Shown here: positions 26,159-36,400 of the stretch, piece after piece | Numbering within the stretch: position 1 is the stretch's first letter | Layout of the letters: each line of letters opens with the position of its first letter | Assembly (NCBI GenBank): GCA_041398965.1 | Contig: JAWKTT010000033.1 | Location: 1 to 51,557, forward strand | DNA: 51,557 bases | Origin: JAWKTT01 sp041398965 | GTDB taxonomy: Bacteria > Planctomycetota > Planctomycetia > Planctomycetales > Planctomycetaceae | Direction of reading: 5' to 3' | Position numbers and translations under genes: made by a program | The notes under the pieces: generated by a model | The model's database searches: none | Seen by the model: only the letters and a program-made list of their open reading frames with translations | What the model was told of the DNA's origin: nothing

Positions 26159-27055
26159 ATGCTTCGAATGCTTCCCACCGCTCTGCTCCTTTTACTGGTT
26201 CTCACCTCAACGATTCCTGCTCAGGAAACCAGCCATTACCCGGCTGGGGTAGAAGGGATTCGGGCGGCGACTGTTCCGGGGCCGGGTCAGTACCTCAAAT
26301 GGTACAACATCTTCTACGAATCGAACGACCTGAAAGACCCCAACGGCAACACGGCTCCGGTCGGCTTTGATGCCAACGTCTTTGCCACGGCTCCTCGATT
26401 CATCTGGATCACTGAAACGCAGATCTTTGGTGCCGACTACGGCTTCGATGTCCTAGTCCCACTCATCCACAGCGATGTCGAAATCCCGGGGCTTGGTCTC
26501 GGAAACTCACGGACCGCAATCGGCGACATATACATCGAGCCGATCCTGTTGGGCTGGCACGGAGACTACTACGACATCGGAGCAGCAGCCGGTGTTTGGG
26601 CTCCCACAGGTGACTTCAAAGTTGGCAGCACAGCCAACGCCGGAAAAGACTTCTGGACAGGGATGTTCTCGCTGGGAAGCACGCTCTATCTGGATGACGA
26701 CAAGTCATGGTCGGTTTCTGCTTTGGGGCGATACGAAACCAACAGCGGACGCTCCAAAGTCGCCATTCGTCCCGGCGACGACTTTCACATCGAATGGGGC
26801 GTCGCGAAGCAATTCGATAAAGTCTTTGATGTCGGCCTCACCGGATACTGTCACTGGCAAGTGACTGACGACCGCGGAGCCGGAGTCACATGGGATCGCT
26901 CGGTCCATGATCGTTTCTTTTCGGTCGGCCCCGAGGTGCAGTACTTCTATGAACCAGCCGGCCTGATCTTTCAGACACGCTACCAGTTTGAGTTCGGTGC
27001 CCGCGATCGCCCCCAAGGCCGCAATCTCGTCTTCTCGTTCGTAAAGATTCTTTGA
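26159..27055 (+). CDS. Outer-membrane beta-barrel, SphA/MetA-pathway transporter type
   Basis: A 298-aa exported protein. The signal is MLRMLPTALLLLLVLTSTIPAQE, with cleavage after PAQ. The rest is built of alternating beta strands ending in aromatic residues, closing with LVFSFVKIL, typical of an outer-membrane barrel. PGPGQYLKWYN, DVLVPLIHSDV and GAAAGVWAPTGDF resemble the family annotated as phenol meta-pathway transporter (SphA-like). The substrate is unknown and that name should not be taken literally. Monocistronic in appearance. Confidence 0.8.
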   Translation: MLRMLPTALLLLLVLTSTIPAQETSHYPAGVEGIRAATVPGPGQYLKWYNIFYESNDLKDPNGNTAPVGFDANVFATAPRFIWITETQIFGADYGFDVLVPLIHSDVEIPGLGLGNSRTAIGDIYIEPILLGWHGDYYDIGAAAGVWAPTGDFKVGSTANAGKDFWTGMFSLGSTLYLDDDKSWSVSALGRYETNSGRSKVAIRPGDDFHIEWGVAKQFDKVFDVGLTGYCHWQVTDDRGAGVTWDRSVHDRFFSVGPEVQYFYEPAGLIFQTRYQFEFGARDRPQGRNLVFSFVKIL

Positions 27056-27083
27056 CGTGACCGATTGAGACAGACATCTCCCA

Positions 27084-28484
27084 CTACGCGAGCAATGGGG
27101 TCAGGACTTCCCCTTTGGAGATGGCCATCGGACGTCCCGTCACGTCATGGACGAGTGTGTCGGGTGGGTAGCCGAGGGCGTGGAAGACCGTCGCCAGATA
27201 GTCTTTGGGCCGAACGGGATTGTCGACGGGGTCGGAGGCGTGAAAGTCCGATGCTCCGTGAACGAGTCCACCTTGAATTCCGCCACCCGCCAATGCGATC
27301 GAGAAGACTCGGCCCCAATGGTCTCGTCCTTTCTTGGCGTTAAACTTCGGGGTGTGGCCAAATTCGGTCACCAGACAGACGAGCGTTTCCTGCAACAGGC
27401 CCCGCTGTTCGAGGTCGAGCAGTAGCGTGGAGTAGGTCTGGTCGAGATGTGGCATCAGCCAGCCCTTGAGACTTTCGCTGTGCTTTTCATGCGTATCCCA
27501 TCCGCCACCATTCGGGAGATCGGGGTTGGCCGATGCGGAGTGGACCTGTATCAGCGAAACCCCCGCTTCCACCAGTCGGCGGGCGAGTAAGACGCTTTGC
27601 CCCCACTTTGTGCGTCCGTAATCGTCTCTCACACTGTCGGGTTCGCGGCTGAGATCGAAGGCATCACGTCCCTTGTCGCCGGCGAGCAGCGAGATCGCCT
27701 GTTGTTGATAGAGGGAAAAGTTTCCGACGGAAGCTCGGTCTTCCAGACGATTGAGTTCACCGGAGACTTGATCGAGCAGCGACAGGCGACGGTTCAGGCG
27801 GACCTGAGCCATGTCAGCGGCGAGTTTTGTCCCTGGCATCGTGAAACCCGCTTCGGACGGATCACACTCCATCAGCCAAGGGTCGAACTTTCGTCCGAGG
27901 AAGCCTCCATCCGTCCCCGGCCACGGGTCTTGGCCCTTGTTGTTGGCGAGCCGACGAGGGAGGGCGATTGATGCCGGAAGCCCTCCTCGCGGATCACGCA
28001 GCCCCTGTACAATCGCGTTGTAAGCGGGCCAGTCATTTGGCTTTCCCGGAGCGGCGTTCTCGCGACTCAGGGGGGTATGTGGCATTCCGGTCAGCATCTG
28101 GTAGCCACTTGTCGAGTGAGCACTGTCGCCGGTGACCATCGAGCGAATGATCGCCATGTGATGTGTCAATAAGGCCGTTCGCGGGAGGAGTTCGCCGATG
28201 TGCAATCCCGGTGTTCGGGTCGAAATGACACCGAAGTCCCCACGAATCTCCCTAGGCGCATCTGGCTTCGGATCGAAGGACTCATGCTGCGGAAAGCCTC
28301 CGGAAACGAATAGGACAATGACAGATTTTGCCGGTCCGTTTCCCAGCGTTCCCACTCCAGTCTCGCTTGCCTGAAGCAACTTCGGAAGAGTCAGCCCTCC
28401 CAATCCGATCGCCCCGACACGCATCAGTTCCCGACGAGAGAGGCCATCACAAAGCGATTCATTCGACTGCGAAATCGTCAGCAC
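27084..28484 (-). CDS. DUF1501 family protein with Tat signal
   Basis: A 466-aa DUF1501 protein, related to sulfatases in fold. The N-terminus has the twin-arginine signal SRRELMRVGAIGLGGLTLP, so it is exported folded. Family segments include VIVLFVSGGFPQHESFDPKP, HHMAIIRSMVTGDSAHSTSG, GGWDTHEKHSESLKGWLMPH and LVCLVTEFGHTPKFN, with several His and Asp that could bind a metal. Function unproven; it is usually co-encoded with PSD1 proteins, which is not the case here. It ends 28 bases from the convergent barrel gene. Confidence 0.92.
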   Translation of the reverse strand: MLTISQSNESLCDGLSRRELMRVGAIGLGGLTLPKLLQASETGVGTLGNGPAKSVIVLFVSGGFPQHESFDPKPDAPREIRGDFGVISTRTPGLHIGELLPRTALLTHHMAIIRSMVTGDSAHSTSGYQMLTGMPHTPLSRENAAPGKPNDWPAYNAIVQGLRDPRGGLPASIALPRRLANNKGQDPWPGTDGGFLGRKFDPWLMECDPSEAGFTMPGTKLAADMAQVRLNRRLSLLDQVSGELNRLEDRASVGNFSLYQQQAISLLAGDKGRDAFDLSREPDSVRDDYGRTKWGQSVLLARRLVEAGVSLIQVHSASANPDLPNGGGWDTHEKHSESLKGWLMPHLDQTYSTLLLDLEQRGLLQETLVCLVTEFGHTPKFNAKKGRDHWGRVFSIALAGGGIQGGLVHGASDFHASDPVDNPVRPKDYLATVFHALGYPPDTLVHDVTGRPMAISKGEVLTPLLA

Positions 28485-28907
28485 GGCTACCCCTCAGGAC
28501 AAGTCGAGTTTTGTCTGGTTGTCCGCCTGACACTCTCGTCAGGCGAAAATGGTCACTCGCAAAACCAATCAAATACGCAAGGGCCACTCATCTGCCGAAC
28601 AAGTTTGTCCGACAGACGTGTCGTTCGCGATCACGAGACCCCGCTGAACGACCTGTCCACACAATATCAACGATGTCTTATCAGTATTGACGTTCCGGTC
28701 GCAACTGTCCAGCCGGATCGAGCGTTTCTTTTCGGCAACCGGCCAATTGCCATTCCTGTCATCGAATCACAGCGAGAAACCGTGAGAGAGTGGCGATCTC
28801 TTTAAACTTCAGTAAAGTAGGCAGGCAACGTGTCAGGGCTCATGACTCTCCACGGCGGATGGACGACTCGACATTAACATTCAAGTTCTTCTCAAAAGGT
28901 TGTTGCG
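28485..28907. other. Divergent intergenic region with a CGCCTGAC hairpin
   Basis: About 420 bases with no convincing gene. An 8-bp perfect hairpin, CGCCTGAC (28525-28532) and GTCAGGCG (28539-28546) around ACTCTC, lies 40 bases before the DUF1501 gene. AAGG about eight bases before the DapA-family ATG serves as its ribosome site. Confidence 0.5.
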
Positions 28908-29807
28908 ATGAAAGTCTCTTGGCACGGTGTGTATCCTGCGGCGGTCACACATTTTCATGATGACTACTCGCTCGATCTCGACGCGACGATGCAGCATGTT
29001 GAAGTGATGCTCAACGCTGGAATTCACGGGATCATTATGCTCGGAACCGTCGGCGAGAACTGCTCGCTCGACTTTTCCGAAAAGATTGAGGTCTTAAAGC
29101 GAACAGTGGAACAGGTTGCGGGGCGCGTCCCGGTATTGACGGGCGTCGCAGAACCGTCGACCCACATGGCATGCCGCCTCGCGGCTGCCGCTCAAGAGGT
29201 GGGGTGCGATGGTCTCATGCTCCTGCCGGCCATGGTCTACAAATCGGACAAGCGTGAGACAATGACTCACTTTCGCACCGTCGCGGGGGCGAGTGACCTC
29301 CCGATCATGTGTTACAACAATCCAATCGCGTACTCGGTCGATATCACCCCCGAAATGTTCGTCGAGATGGCTGATGAGCCGAAGTTCGTCGCGATCAAGG
29401 AGTCGTCCGACAATCCTCGCCGCATCACCGACCTGATCAACCTCACTGGCGACCGTTATCTCCTGTTCAGTGGCGTGGATGACTTGGTTCTGGAAAGTGC
29501 CCTGCTGGGGGCGATCGGCTGGGTCTCCGGACTGGTCAATGCTTTTCCTGCCGAAAACCGTTTGATCTGGGACCATGTCATGGCGGGTCGATGGAAGGAA
29601 GCGGTCGAGGTCTATCGCTGGTACACGCCGCTGCTGCACCTCGATGTCGATTTAAAGCTCGTGCAGTACATCAAACTCGCGGTCCAGGAGTGTGGTTACG
29701 GCACCGAAACAACTCGCCCACCGCGACTGAAAGTCGAAGGGGCCGAACGCGAGCGGGTCTTGAAGATCATCCGCGACGGCATTCGTACGCGCCCCAAGTT
29801 GGGCTAA
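28908..29807 (+). CDS. DapA-family lyase (dihydrodipicolinate synthase superfamily)
   Basis: A 299-aa class I aldolase-type enzyme, cytoplasmic TIM barrel. The Schiff-base Lys164 (VAIKESSDNP), Tyr136 (MCYNNP) and the phosphate-like loop GTVGEN (46-51; usually GTTGE) are present. Sequence departs from true DapA, which carries more conserved pyruvate and aspartate-semialdehyde contacts, so the substrate may be another 2-keto acid, such as 2-keto-3-deoxy sugars or the pyrroline intermediate of hydroxyproline breakdown. A proline racemase-family gene lies at the far end of the window but is too distant to decide. Followed by a strong hairpin. Confidence 0.88.
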   Translation: MKVSWHGVYPAAVTHFHDDYSLDLDATMQHVEVMLNAGIHGIIMLGTVGENCSLDFSEKIEVLKRTVEQVAGRVPVLTGVAEPSTHMACRLAAAAQEVGCDGLMLLPAMVYKSDKRETMTHFRTVAGASDLPIMCYNNPIAYSVDITPEMFVEMADEPKFVAIKESSDNPRRITDLINLTGDRYLLFSGVDDLVLESALLGAIGWVSGLVNAFPAENRLIWDHVMAGRWKEAVEVYRWYTPLLHLDVDLKLVQYIKLAVQECGYGTETTRPPRLKVEGAERERVLKIIRDGIRTRPKLG

Positions 29808-29857
29808 TCAGATCGCCTCGCTTCGTCGATCGGGCAAGTCGAAATCACCAAGGTACA

Positions 29858-29886
29858 AGGGACAGAGTTTCCTCAACTCTGTCCCT
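29858..29886 (+). terminator. Hairpin after the DapA-family gene
   Basis: AGGGACAGAGTT (29858-29869) and AACTCTGTCCCT (29875-29886) form a perfect 12-bp stem with loop TCCTC, 50 bases past the stop codon. No U-tract follows. Confidence 0.6.
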
Positions 29887-29910
29887 CAGGGACTTCTTGC
29901 CCAATTCTAT

Positions 29911-29938
29911 TTGACAGTCCGAAAGCCCGACCTAAGTT
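29911..29938 (+). promoter_or_regulatory. Promoter-like pair before the candidate RNA
   Basis: A consensus -35 box TTGACA (29911-29916) is followed after 16 bases by TAAGTT (29933-29938), a weak -10 (3/6). A start near 29945 would yield an RNA of about 200 bases ending at the terminator at 30140-30145. Confidence 0.4.
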
Positions 29939-29944
29939 TCCTTT

Positions 29945-30145
29945 GTCCAACGGCCTGCTGACGAGTGAACGATGCCTCGTCCGGGCACGAGACTATCATC
30001 TTGTGATACACCGGCTTGGGTCGCATCGCTTCCCAGCCCGGAACAGGAGTCGGCCAGGCTGGCGGGCTTCCGTTCCGAAGAAGACATCCGGGAGCGCGGC
30101 AAGGAAAAAGCTGGGAGCTTTGAGGGGACCTTGCCGCGCTTTTTC
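29945..30145 (+). ncRNA. Candidate structured RNA with intrinsic terminator
   Basis: A closing stem pairs 29951-29962 with 30049-30061 (12 pairs, one bulge). Inside are three hairpins: CTCGT/ACGAG (29976-29991), TATCA/TGATA (29994-30008) and CCGGCTTGGG/CCCAGCCCGG (30011-30041, one mismatch). A terminator follows at 30094-30145. I do not recognise the class; it is not 6S, SRP, tmRNA or a riboswitch I know. It could be a free small RNA or the leader of the secretin gene 250 bases on. Only one sequence is available, so the folding is not supported by covariation. Confidence 0.4.
30094..30145 (+). terminator. Intrinsic terminator with nested hairpin
   Basis: GCGCGGCAAGG (30094-30104) pairs perfectly with CCTTGCCGCGC (30129-30139), followed by TTTTTC. 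The loop contains a second hairpin, AAAGCT/AGCTTT around GGG. This is one of only two hairpins in the window that I find with a good T-tract. Confidence 0.75.
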
Positions 30146-30394
30146 TTTCTCCCGTGATCCTGCTCCTGCCGTCGTCCTGCTCAGTCCGCTTACTGTCAAA
30201 AGCGTTCGACATTTACCTCTGTCGAAGGGACTCCCCCTGAACGTGTGGAGCAATGGGAAGATAAGGCAGACTGCGATGCCTGGGAAGATATTGACGATTG
30301 TTCGGATTATTTCGATTTTGACGGCAGTTCCCCGACGCGGATTCCGATAACGAAAACAGGGATGCATTGCGCATCCGTTTCGGGAACCGAGAGT

Positions 30395-33388
30395 ATGCCG
30401 TACCAGCCACTTCGAATCGCCGTCACGATGCTGAGCATCGGTATCGGTTTGACGATTGCGCTCGCGACTTCTGGGAGCCTCTTGTCCATCCAGTCGAGTG
30501 ACTTTGTCGCTCAGCAAAGCGGTATGGAGAAGGAGGCCACCGGACCGTCGACCGCCACAGCTTCCGGAAACGCAGCGCCGAATTCACCGGCAGAGATCGA
30601 GGCATCGACCCCATACCCTCCCGCTGAAATTCGTACCGCATCGAATCCAGATACGTACAGACCATTGCCGATCCCGGTCATTGGTGCCGATGAAACACCA
30701 TTATTACGTGATGTCGTCGCCGATCTGCCGCATGGTCGAGTCGATGGGCGATACCTCCGGGCATCGAACTCCCAAGGGGCCGTCGGTCGCGACAGTTCGT
30801 TCCCGCGCCGTCTCGGATACGAAGAGCTTCCAGCTCCCGAGGATCAACTCAACAGCCAGCCGCTCATGACGATCGCCCGAGGTGAGACCGGACCGGTCAC
30901 CCTCAGCCCGCGTATCGACACGACTGACAACTCTCGACAATCGTCGCCGTTCCCTCTCGCTACAACGACCGCAACAACAACGACATCGGACGACTACCGA
31001 GAGTTGCAAGCCCAAATCGTTTCGTTGCGGGCAGAACTGCAACAGTCAACGCAGGCGGGCCTGAGTCGGGAGTTGGTCGAGATTCAACGCTTGCGAGACC
31101 TCCTGCACGAGTTGCAGTCCTTGCGTCAGTTGAGTGACCTACAAGCCGAAGTTCATCGACTTGCTGAACGACAGGCCTCCTTGGAATCTGTCGTCGACGA
31201 ACAAGAAAAGCCGACACCGCCTCCCACAACCGGCGTCGCCAATGGGGGAATCGCTGAAGAACTCCCGGCACCGGCTCCATCGGCGAAACCAATGGCACCG
31301 TTGACAACGCCGCCTGTCGACAAACCGAATCCCCCCAACACCGAAACAACGACTCCCCCTGTCACGAGGTCGTCCGACTCCGTGAGTCACGGTGACTCAA
31401 CTGAATCTGCGAACGAATCGACTGATGTCCCTCAGATTGTCCTACCCGAACGTGTGCTGCTCGAAGCAGTGCCGCGTCAACCGGGGCAGTGGAATTTGAG
31501 ACTTCGTGGGGCTCACGTGGCCGAGGTTCTCGATCGTTTGTGCGAAGAAGGCCATTGGAACGCCGCCGTCGGTCCGGGTGTCGATGGTGAGGTCAACATG
31601 ACCTTGTCTGGTGTGAGCCTTGAATTGGCCTTGCAAAACGTTGCCCGAGCCGTTGGCTGCGAAGTGCTGGAGGAGGGCAACCTTCGGATGCTGGTCCCTG
31701 CCGATGTCGCTGAGGCCCGCCGTCGTGCAGCACGTCAACCGATCGCCAAGGTCATCCCGTTGAGTCATATTGCCGCCATTGATGTCGCACCGCTCGTCGC
31801 CCCTTTGCTGACGCCGCAATTGGGCGAAGTTGGAATCACGACACCCAGCGCCGGCCCGGAACATTTGCATGGACCACGCCGAGCGATTCCCGATGCCATT
31901 GTTGTTGTCGACTATGGCGATGCAGTCGCTCAGATTGAATCTCTCGTCGCAGAGCTAGATGTTCCGCCGCCAGAGGTCGAGATCGATGCGGTCATCCTTC
32001 GAGTCCGGCACAACGAGAAGGTTCCACTCGGAGTCATGGCAGCACTTAAGAACGTCTGCCAACCGGTCGACATGCTCGACCGAGCGATCCGGCATCAGAC
32101 ATTGCAGAACAGTGTTCCGTGTGCTGGAGTTGAGTGCGTGCCATATCGTGGGAGTGCTCAGAAGTTAAAGCGATCCCTCGAACTTCTGGCCGCAACCGAC
32201 GTCGCCGCCACGCCGCGAATTCGGGTTCTCAATCGACAGACGGCCGAGATTTCTGTCGGCGAAAACGTGGGATATCGGACACATGCCGCCTGGCGTCCCA
32301 ATGGGCGGAGCAAAGAGCAAGATGTCGAGATGCTCGAAGCGATCACTCGACTGAAGGTGACGCCCTTCGTTCACCCTGACGGATCGATTCGCGTTCAGGT
32401 CCACCCGCATCACTCTCATGTCGTGATCGACCCCAAGACCGATTTGCCCCGTCAACAGACGGCATCTGCCTTCACCGATGTCACTCTGACCGACGGCTGC
32501 ACGCTGGTCATCGGGGGGCTGATGAGCCACACAGAGGAATTCGTCAGCAAGGATCGTGGAGCCTTCGGACTGATCAAGCGACAGTTCCGCAAAGGTCGAG
32601 GAGACGAGTATGACGAAGAGATCGTCATACTGTTGACGACCCATCTCGTGACGCCGCCATACTACTCATCCACCATCGAACCAGAGTTCGCTCCCGCTGC
32701 ATTTCCAGCTTCGCAATCGACGCAACCTCTCCTGCCCGTTGGTTTCGTCAACAATCACGGACCAACGACAGGGCGACCAGAGACTCCTGGAATCCTTCCG
32801 ATCACAGGGTTCGGCATTGCCGAACGGATGTCGGCCACGCAATTGATGACCGTCGAAGAGTTTCCCGCCACTTCGCCTCCTGAGTTGCTGCCGGGTCGCA
32901 GTAAACCGGGGCGAATTGGCCCCGAACGGGACATGGCAGAACGTGGCGATGTGCGTCGACCTCATTTGCCAAGAGCCGCTGCGGCGCGACGTAATACACC
33001 AGCTCCTCCACCCCCATCCGCTCCCCCAATCCTGGCCCCTCGATCATTTCCGGCCTCAAATGCCATCCCTGCTCCCCCCCCTCCGCCACCGGCGTCGGAA
33101 GATGCGACGACGGGAAAGATTCAACAGGTGTCTCATACGATGATCGAAGAGACTCCCGCGACTCAATCTGCTGGGGCCAAGTCCCTGAGATCAGTGGTGG
33201 GGTCCAACGGACACCCATTACGGACCGACAACGTCAGCCCCGCCCCCGGTGCCTTGGATGCCGAGTCGGCGACTTGGGGGACTGAGAGCCACCATGCTCC
33301 GCGGGCACTGCGTCCCTCACCACCCCCCCCTGTTACAAATATCCCAGGGAGCTTTCCCCTGACGAGACCACGCGGTTCCTCCCGATAG
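30395..33388 (+). CDS. Secretin-family protein, orphan
   Basis: A 997-aa exported protein with a type II/III secretin core. I chose the ATG at 30395, which begins a clear signal segment (MPYQPLRIAVTMLSIGIGLT); the frame is open upstream. A low-complexity Pro/Thr region is followed by a coiled coil (about 200-265, LQAQIVSLRAELQQ), a second Pro/Thr linker, an STN-like domain (LRLRGAHVAEVLDRL), NolW-like segments (VIPLSHIAAIDVAPLVAPLL) and the secretin barrel (VAATPRIRVLNRQTAEISVG, FTDVTLTDGCTLVIGGL, IVILLTTHLVTP). The last about 230 residues are Pro-rich. No other type II, type III or pilus genes are near, so the partner system is unknown. Confidence 0.85.
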   Translation: MPYQPLRIAVTMLSIGIGLTIALATSGSLLSIQSSDFVAQQSGMEKEATGPSTATASGNAAPNSPAEIEASTPYPPAEIRTASNPDTYRPLPIPVIGADETPLLRDVVADLPHGRVDGRYLRASNSQGAVGRDSSFPRRLGYEELPAPEDQLNSQPLMTIARGETGPVTLSPRIDTTDNSRQSSPFPLATTTATTTTSDDYRELQAQIVSLRAELQQSTQAGLSRELVEIQRLRDLLHELQSLRQLSDLQAEVHRLAERQASLESVVDEQEKPTPPPTTGVANGGIAEELPAPAPSAKPMAPLTTPPVDKPNPPNTETTTPPVTRSSDSVSHGDSTESANESTDVPQIVLPERVLLEAVPRQPGQWNLRLRGAHVAEVLDRLCEEGHWNAAVGPGVDGEVNMTLSGVSLELALQNVARAVGCEVLEEGNLRMLVPADVAEARRRAARQPIAKVIPLSHIAAIDVAPLVAPLLTPQLGEVGITTPSAGPEHLHGPRRAIPDAIVVVDYGDAVAQIESLVAELDVPPPEVEIDAVILRVRHNEKVPLGVMAALKNVCQPVDMLDRAIRHQTLQNSVPCAGVECVPYRGSAQKLKRSLELLAATDVAATPRIRVLNRQTAEISVGENVGYRTHAAWRPNGRSKEQDVEMLEAITRLKVTPFVHPDGSIRVQVHPHHSHVVIDPKTDLPRQQTASAFTDVTLTDGCTLVIGGLMSHTEEFVSKDRGAFGLIKRQFRKGRGDEYDEEIVILLTTHLVTPPYYSSTIEPEFAPAAFPASQSTQPLLPVGFVNNHGPTTGRPETPGILPITGFGIAERMSATQLMTVEEFPATSPPELLPGRSKPGRIGPERDMAERGDVRRPHLPRAAAARRNTPAPPPPSAPPILAPRSFPASNAIPAPPPPPPASEDATTGKIQQVSHTMIEETPATQSAGAKSLRSVVGSNGHPLRTDNVSPAPGALDAESATWGTESHHAPRALRPSPPPPVTNIPGSFPLTRPRGSSR

Positions 33389-33476
33389 TGAGGTGTCGAG
33401 GTCAGGGAGAGGGGCGAGTTCTCCACATGATGTGCGGCGAGGTGGCATCTGAAGACGTGGAAACGGAGTCGCGACG

Positions 33477-36400
33477 TTAGTCGGCAAGCAGGTTGTCGTC
33501 TTCCACAAAGGGTTTGTAGCCCCCGAGAGCGCCGTAGATGCTGTAGTAGACGGGGACGAGAATCAACACGAGGATCGTGGATAGCAGGAGTCCGAAGCAG
33601 AGACTCGTGGCCATGGGGATCAGGAGTTGAGCCTGCATCGAACGTTCGGTGACGATGGGAAATAATCCGGCGATTGTGGTGAGTGAGGTCAACATCACAG
33701 GGCGAAAACGGCGTTGTCCGCTCAGGGCGATGGCCTCATGCAAGGGGACACCGGCGGCCACCTGCGAGTTAATGAAGTCCACCAACACAATCGAGTCGTT
33801 AACGACGACCCCGCTCAAGGCGACCAGTCCCAACACACTGAACAGGGTGAGTGGCAGGCCCATAATGGCATGACCTGCGACCGCCCCGACCATGCCGAAC
33901 GGGATGACCGCCATGATGATCAGTGGTTGGGTGTACGACTTGAATTGGAGAGTCAGCAAGACAAACGTTGCTAATAAAGCGATTGCGAAGCCGAAAAACA
34001 GGCTGCCGATGGAATCCTTTGACTGTTCCGCCTGTCCTTCCCAACGGACTTGCACATGGGGATGCTCTCTGAGAAGTTTTGGCATGAAATCGTTGCGCAG
34101 GCTGCCAACAACCTCCGCCGCGTTGGCGGTCGCCTCATCGACGTTGCCGGTCACGGTGATGGAACGCTTCTGATTGACTCGGTTGATCTCTGCGAAACTT
34201 CGTTCAGTCTTCACGTCGGCGAGTTCGGTGATTGGTCGTGAGATGCCGTCGAGAGACGTGACCATTAAGTCGTCAAAGTTGGCCAGCGAGTCTCGTTCGT
34301 GATCGGGATATCGGACCATCAGTTTGACTTCGTGCCGTCCACGCTGCAGTCGCATCACCTCTTCGCCGTAGTAGGAGGATCGCACGGTCCGCGCGAGGTC
34401 GTCTAAAGGGACTCCGAGCGACTGGGCGTTCTCGCGCACCTTTAACTGCAACTCCCACTTCCCGGGACGGGAGTCATCGGCGACATATCGTAGACGCCGG
34501 GCACGTCACTAAGTGCCTCACAACTTTCAATCGCTGATTCGAGTTCTTGCATATGTTCGCCACTTGCAAGGAGCTTGAATTCGATCGCTTTTCCTCCCGG
34601 TCCCATTGCAACGGATGCAAACGTCAACGTCTCTGCTCCGGGATACCCCATTTCGACGCCATCTGTCGATGATTGTTTGGCTGCTAATGGTGCGATGCTC
34701 ACCCCAAGGAGTTCCACCTGACCGAGCCAGCGTGTCCCCCTTCGGTCCGCTGATCAGCCCCCCGGCGACCTTGATCGAACTCGTCCGACGATGCGAAACA
34801 CCAACCGAACGACATCCTCGCCGTTCTGTTGTTGAATCTCTCGACCTATCTTGTTGATGGCAGCCTCCATTTTCAGTGTCGCGGCATCGGTGACCGATTT
34901 CGGCGTGCCGTCGGGGAAAATGATGTTCGCCTCAATCGAACGGGCATCGAGATTGGGGAAAATGACCCAAGGGACGGTTCCATTTCGGACGAGCGACATC
35001 GACAGGATCAACAAAGCAATCGAAGCACAAACGACGATGGCCGGAAACTTCAGGCAGGTCCGCACGACAGGGGCATAAATGGAATCGATGAACCATTGCA
35101 AACCACTGGAGAAATGACTGCTCACCCAGTTGACTCCCTTGGCCACAACAGTCAGAGGTCGCCACAAAGACTCCAACAGAAACGTGACGAGGATGACGAT
35201 CGGCCAGAAGGTCCACTGCAAGAGAATCGAAGGCGAGTTCGCGCGCCGTTTCGCCATTCCATCGGTCCACGAAGGGGACGGATGTCGGCCTTCTCGGAAG
35301 CGGAAGCAAGTGGCAAGGAAGGATGAACACACTCTCGAACAATGAAATGATGAGGATCGCGATCACCGCCAGTTCTTTGCATGACCGCAAAGAATTTTCC
35401 CATCACACCACTGACAAAGAACATTGGCATGAACGCAAAAACCGTTGTCGTGACTGATGCCACAACAGAGGGAACGACCTCGGCCGTTCCATGAATCGCC
35501 GCTTTCAGTCCCCCCTTGCCAGCTTCTCGGTGGGCATAGATGTTTTCACCGACGACGATGGCATCGTCGACCACGATGCCGAGGGCGATCAAGAACGAAA
35601 ACATCGACAGCATGTTGAGCGTGTCGCCAGTCTGCCACAAGACGGCACACGCGCCCAGAAGCGAGACCGGAATCCCCAACGCGACCCAGAATGACAACCT
35701 CAGATCGAGGAAGAGTGCCAGTACGACGAACACCAGCACGAGACCCTGCAAGCCGTTCTTGACCAGCAGATTCAAACGGTCCTGAACCTCAATACTGCGG
35801 TCTTCCCAAGTGACAAAACTGTAACCAGGCGGCAGTTTCTTCTCGGCGATGTACTTACGGACCGCTGCGGTCATCGCGAGCATGTCTTCCTGTGCTGCCG
35901 CCGAGATGGAGATCGCCATGCCGGGATTGCCATTGATCCGACTGATTGACGTCAAGTCGCCAAATTCGTCTTTGACGTTCGCCAGATCGCCGACAGTCAG
36001 CACGACGCCAGTCGGACTGGTGACCAGCGGAATCTCGGCAATCTCTTCACCATTGACCCGTTTGTTCTTTCCCCGCAGCAGATACTCCTGAGATGCATCC
36101 TTGATGCTTCCGCCGGGAAGCTCGACATTCTGGGCCCGAATTCGGCGGGCGACCTCAGTCAGCGTCAGGCCATATTCGCGCAGGGTTCGCTGCGGAATCT
36201 CGACGTCGATCTGGTACTTCTTCTCTCCCTGAATTTCGGCCGACGAAATCTCCGGGATCGACAGTAAATCGTCACGATGCTTTCGGTGATGCTGCAACTG
36301 GGTAACTCGGTTTCGACTTGCTGATTCGGTTCACTCACCACTCCCGCACTATGATGGCGGGATTTCGCATCGTCAGTTGTCGAATCTCCCGGTCTTCGGA

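Larger units (their letters stand above)
29808..30394. other. Region between the lyase and secretin genes
   Basis: About 590 bases. In order it holds a hairpin (29858-29886), a promoter-like pair (29911-29938), a structured segment (29945-30145) ending in an intrinsic terminator, and about 250 bases leading to the secretin gene. Short frames cross it, none with a good start site. Confidence 0.55.

Noticed and set aside
29945..30145. 6S RNA, SRP RNA, tmRNA or a known riboswitch as identity of the candidate RNA
   Set aside because: The SRP tetraloop motif, the long 6S rod with central bubble, the tmRNA tRNA-like ends and riboswitch cores known to me are all missing.
29972..30157. Plus-strand frame of 61 codons within the candidate RNA
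   Set aside because: Weak ribosome site and no protein-like features; it crosses the terminator and its T-tract.
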